This document shows positions 60,484 to 63,392 of a stretch of DNA of 63,392 bases, one piece after another; within the stretch, counting starts at the first letter, position 1, and every line of letters starts with the position of its first letter. The notes under the pieces were generated by a model. It made no database searches. It was not told where the DNA came from and saw only the letters and a list, made by a program, of their open reading frames with translations. Location: contig NZ_RKLT01000019.1 in the NCBI RefSeq assembly GCF_019599505.1, positions 1-63,392 of the forward strand. The letters are read 5' to 3'. This DNA comes from Haloarcula nitratireducens. Its GTDB lineage: Archaea > Halobacteriota > Halobacteria > Halobacteriales > Haloarculaceae. The translations under genes were made by a program, and so were the position numbers.

Positions 60484-61720
60484 TTATCTGTAAGATTTAC
60501 TTATGCAGATTGGCGACGCGGCAACGTCGAATTACTGTCCTAAGGCGTCAGTCATATCCGTACGACTACACATTTGTGTCGTCCCTCTTCTGTCGCTGAT
60601 TGCACCCCACGAGGGCGTCAGCGGTCGTCATTCTCAGAAGTCCTTACACACCTGACCCACCCGTGAACACGTTCCAGTATGCCCCAGCTCGTGGTGGGCC
60701 ACGAACCCTCACTTCACGATTGACGCCCGTACCAGCCTTTTTTCACACTCGTCTGATCGTATCGCTCAGAATCGGAACCCACGTGCTGCGTTTTACTACG
60801 TTGACGGCGGTATTCGAGCCATTCGAGCCGATCCAAATATATGGTCAATACGTATGGATACATTGAAAACGCACCTCTTGTCTCGAATTATCGAGTTTTG
60901 AATATAAATTGGCGTTGTCAGAGAGCAAAATATCGATATATTGCCCCAATTTCTCTTTAAACATCTTTAGACATTCCGATTATGTGTGGATATCTAATCG
61001 ATCCTCCTCTAGTATGAGTAGGTACTTCATTATGCGAGTATTTTCAGGTAGGACAATAATCCTTAACGGCGAATACACCCTCTATACACGTACTCTGTTC
61101 GTCTCAGAGACTTCGGTGCTTTAGATATCGGCGACGAGCGGTTTCAGACAGGTTCCACTCGCGATCTCTTTCTGAACGGCTGTAAGACGGTAGGCTTGTA
61201 TCGTTTGTCGTGGTTTGAGTATCCTATATCGGATTTCACCGATCAAGCGATCAGATAATCGGACACGACTCGGAGCTCAGGAATATGATGGGAGTACATC
61301 TGTTATTTTTGGCCCACCTTATTCTGTAGCCTGGACAAGAGGGGACGGAACCTCCTCAATTTGGGCAGATATATGGCTTCATGATAATCTGATTATTACT
61401 AGTAATCTATTTCTTCACGACGGAGGCAATGGCTTACGATAGACGGGTAGATTTATGAGCAAGAGAAAAGACAAGTAGTTTGATAAAACTCGTCTCCATT
61501 ACGCACTAAGGAAAACTTATACGGCCATTCAATCGTACTGAGAGGAATATTCCTCGGTATCCACCGAGCAACGGGATACGGAATCTCCGAAACGCAGACC
61601 CGCAGGGCGGACAGTCGATGTACGATTAGGACTCATTTCACTAACGCGTCGATATACGACTGATCCAACGCCAGTCACCTATGCACCGGCTCTGTAATTA
61701 GATACAGCAAACATGCAACA
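60484..61720. other. Long gene-poor AT-rich stretch
   Basis: About 1.2 kb without a convincing gene. Open frames are present but show no conserved pattern or haloarchaeal codon bias. The stretch is AT-richer than average (for example around 60840-61100) and may be decayed DNA between the ABC operon's IS6 and the glycosyltransferase. Confidence 0.5.
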
Positions 61721-61726
61721 GCGAAG

Positions 61727-61736
61727 TTTTATATAG
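61727..61736 (+). promoter_or_regulatory. Strong TATA box
   Basis: TTTTATATAG lies about 28-37 bases before the ATG at 61764, the spacing of a leaderless archaeal promoter. Confidence 0.55.
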
Positions 61737-61763
61737 TCTCGCTGGAAATGTTGGTAGTAGAAC

Positions 61764-61871
61764 ATGAGCGACAGTTTAGTGAACCCAGTAGAACTGCCAG
61801 TTCGACACAATCGTCCAGAAGGCATTGTTCTCCTGGGGCCGCTCATGGAACGGATACTCCGATTTACTTAG
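61764..61871 (+). CDS. Short peptide gene (35 aa)
   Basis: ATG 61764 to TAG 61871, placed right after a strong TATA box. The peptide starts MSDSLVNPVELPVRHNRPEG and ends LMERILRFT. It may be a leader peptide or the 5' remnant of a larger gene, as the next gene starts 95 bases later on the same strand. No family was recognised. Confidence 0.4.
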   Translation: MSDSLVNPVELPVRHNRPEGIVLLGPLMERILRFT

Positions 61872-61966
61872 CAGAACGAAAAACCGGGAAGACAACCTAA
61901 AATCGTAAGATCGGAGGAACAGAAAGAGTGCGCCGAATATCCAGAATGTAAAAACTTACGACAAAA

Positions 61967-62941
61967 ATGGGAACAACTACAAAAAAAGCGAATCAAGAGG
62001 GTTCGAAATCGAGTGCAATAGACAGACCGGCTGACGAGCCAGCAGGGCCGGTCATTGCAGGTATCCCCGCATATAATGAAGAAGTCGCCATCGGGAGCGT
62101 CGTCCACGGTGTAAGCGAGTTCGTAGACGAAGTCGTGGTCGTCGACGATGGCAGTGACGACGACACCAGCAAGATGGCCCGTCGTGCGGGTGCGACAGTC
62201 CTCCAACACGAGTGTAACGCTGGAAAAGGATCTGCGATGCGTACCTTGCTTTCGTACGCAAAGTCGGCGCGATACGACGCGCTCGTGGTACTTGATGGGG
62301 ATGGGCAGCACCTCCCGGCAGATATTCCGAACGTCGTGGAACCGGTACTGGCAGGGGACGCCGACGTTGTTATCGGGAGTCGGTATTCAGACGACCAGAC
62401 GCACGACGAGACACCGCTGTATCGACGGTTCGGACAAACCATATTAGACGCACTTACGTTCGTCTCGGTAGGTGCCGGTGTAAGTGACTCGCAGAGCGGT
62501 TTCCGAGCCTTCTCGCCGACGGCAGTCGAGTCACTGGCCCTGTCTACCAACGGATACGGTGTGGAGACAGAGATGCTGAGTGAGGCCACAAAAAACGATC
62601 TACGGATTCAGGAGCGCCCCATCGACGTTCGGTACAAAGACGTCGATGGACAGACCTACAACTCTATTCACCACGGGATTGCCGTAGTGGCGCTGATACT
62701 CCAATTGGTTCGAGATAAGCACCCAGTTTTATTCTTTGGTGTTCCAGGTATTATTCTTACAACTGTAGGGACGATATACGGAATTCACGCTATTCTCATC
62801 TATCAACAGAGCGGGGTGTTCTATGCGGCGAAAGTGCTTACTGCAGGCTTCGTCACGATTCCTGGGATATTGGGTATCTTTTGTGGGTTGGTCCTGAGCA
62901 GCGTTCAACGGATGATCACACAAATCAACACGACAGGATGA
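61967..62941 (+). CDS. Family 2 glycosyltransferase with two membrane spans
   Basis: 324 aa. The GT-A domain (about 28-245) has VIAGIPAYNEEVAIGSVV, VVVDDGSDDDT and the metal motif LDGDGQH. Two C-terminal spans follow (about 250-272 and 286-308: LFFGVPGIILTTVGTIYGIH and KVLTAGFVTIPGILGIFCGL). This is the form of dolichyl/polyprenyl-phosphate hexose synthases such as DPM and archaeal AglJ relatives. It would charge a lipid carrier with a sugar at the inner membrane face for glycoprotein or polysaccharide assembly. No other glycosylation genes are in view. Confidence 0.9.
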   Translation: MGTTTKKANQEGSKSSAIDRPADEPAGPVIAGIPAYNEEVAIGSVVHGVSEFVDEVVVVDDGSDDDTSKMARRAGATVLQHECNAGKGSAMRTLLSYAKSARYDALVVLDGDGQHLPADIPNVVEPVLAGDADVVIGSRYSDDQTHDETPLYRRFGQTILDALTFVSVGAGVSDSQSGFRAFSPTAVESLALSTNGYGVETEMLSEATKNDLRIQERPIDVRYKDVDGQTYNSIHHGIAVVALILQLVRDKHPVLFFGVPGIILTTVGTIYGIHAILIYQQSGVFYAAKVLTAGFVTIPGILGIFCGLVLSSVQRMITQINTTG

Positions 62942-63061
62942 AGAGAGCAGATATCGATGTCTTTCCGAAGACACGACCCGTACTATCGACATCTCCTCAG
63001 ACCGCTCGAGACTTCGGTACACCTAGGCGGGAGACAACGACGTAACGATACTGTGACGACG

Positions 63062-63116
63062 TGTATGACATCCTCCACGCCGTAAACGGCGGCGGTTTCC
63101 TCCGTGGGAATCTCGG
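63062..63116. mobile_element. Right end of an IS200/IS605-type (IS1341) element
   Basis: Immediately downstream of the TnpB stop lies TGACATCCTCCACGCCGTAA with the hairpin GCCGTAAACGGC. Fragments of the same end recur at 55329 and 56381. In such elements this region can also encode the guide (omega) RNA scaffold. Confidence 0.6.
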
Positions 63117-63392
63117 CTATGCCGATTCACCGGAAGCAACATTCCCGCTGTGGTGGGCGGTACTCGGGTCTGTGCGCTGTTCTTTGGGACTTTCATGAGG
63201 GTGTGATATCCCCGACCAGTCGTGGTCGTCCCACTCGAACCGCACGGGCCGTGCCATCGGCCTGGCTGCGTTCTCTGTCTGCCGCTTCAGGAACGTTTCT
63301 GACGCTGTAAGGTCGGCGTGGCCCTCGAACCCACACGGACAGGCGAGCGTGTCCTGATGCCGTGTCGTCCGGTCTGTCGAACCGCACTGCGG
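63117..63392 (-). CDS. tnpB: TnpB RNA-guided nuclease, C-terminal part (cut by the window edge)
   Basis: The frame enters from the right edge as PQCGSTDRT and continues [20 protein letters not shown], the zinc-ribbon CPCG followed by the last RuvC aspartate in HAD. It ends in the variable tail [12 protein letters not shown] and TAG at 63117. This is the C-terminus of an IS1341-type TnpB. The only start-bearing frame here (GTG, 64 aa) is in the wrong frame. Activity cannot be judged, since the rest lies outside the window. Confidence 0.8.
   Translation of the reverse strand, partial: PQCGSTDRTTRHQDTLACPCGFEGHADLTASETFLKRQTENAARPMARPVRFEWDDHDWSGISHPHESPKEQRTDPSTAHHSGNVASGESA

Noticed and set aside
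60600..61442. Several small plus-strand frames in the gene-poor stretch
   Set aside because: Products are basic or Ser-rich, lack haloarchaeal acidity and conserved patterns, and have no coherent promoter-start arrangement.

Overview
The window is haloarchaeal (class Halobacteria). The proteins are strongly acidic, lipoproteins carry Tat signals (RR before a hydrophobic stretch and a GC lipobox), many starts lie about 30 bases after a TATA box, and the families are haloarchaeal: TBP paralogue, DUF1931 histone-fold, archaea-specific SMC-related protein, DUF7344, TAXI-TRAP, halocyanin. No rRNA, tRNA or CRISPR array was seen. ParA with a centromere-like repeat array, a tyrosine recombinase, a conjugation operon with its own primase, ArdC, a toxin-antitoxin pair and several IS elements point to a large plasmid or an integrative-conjugative region.

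Layout. 0-3.8 kb: a TGT/DpdA-like DUF6610 protein, an alpha/beta hydrolase that may sit on a small inserted cassette, and ArdC antirestriction. 3.9-10.3 kb: a complete peptide-type ABC importer operon, with a DUF7344 wHTH gene upstream. 10.8-14 kb: small genes, a TumA/TumE-type toxin-antitoxin pair and an intergenic repeat cluster. 14-24.3 kb: one tightly overlapping operon (PrgI-like, split VirB4, VirD4/TraD-like ATPase, PriS-like primase, primase-associated protein), read as DNA transfer plus strand synthesis. 24.6-27.9 kb: a conserved hypothetical, TBP, a histone-fold protein and a Rad50-like SMC-related protein, a plasmid-borne chromatin/transcription module. 28-29.3 kb: a decayed IS5-type element carrying a MITE, and a regulator it disrupted.

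29.5-50 kb is a GC-richer catabolic island. It holds a TAXI-TRAP importer, LDH2/MDH2-type and D-2-hydroxyacid-type dehydrogenases, a split UxaA-family lyase resembling SuyA/SuyB, two exporters of families linked to sulfite or sulfate export (TauE/SafE and YeiH), two fumarase/aspartase-superfamily lyases, a complete but split succinate dehydrogenase/fumarate reductase, an IclR regulator, UspA, halocyanin and gamma-glutamyltransferase. The best reading is uptake and desulfonation of 3-sulfolactate (racemisation by two dehydrogenases, cleavage to pyruvate and sulfite, sulfite export), perhaps joined to a lyase/fumarate branch. This is inferred from families and context. A fragment of the SMC-related gene at 50.1 kb mirrors the intact copy at 25.9-27.9 kb and may mark the right edge of the insertion.

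50.3-63.4 kb: tyrosine recombinase, a perfect palindrome, ParA and partner, nonanucleotide repeats, a coiled-coil protein, a homing-endonuclease-associated repeat protein, a LolD/FtsX-type ABC operon, a degenerate IS6 element, a long gene-poor stretch, a membrane GT2 glycosyltransferase, and the C-terminus of a TnpB running off the right edge.
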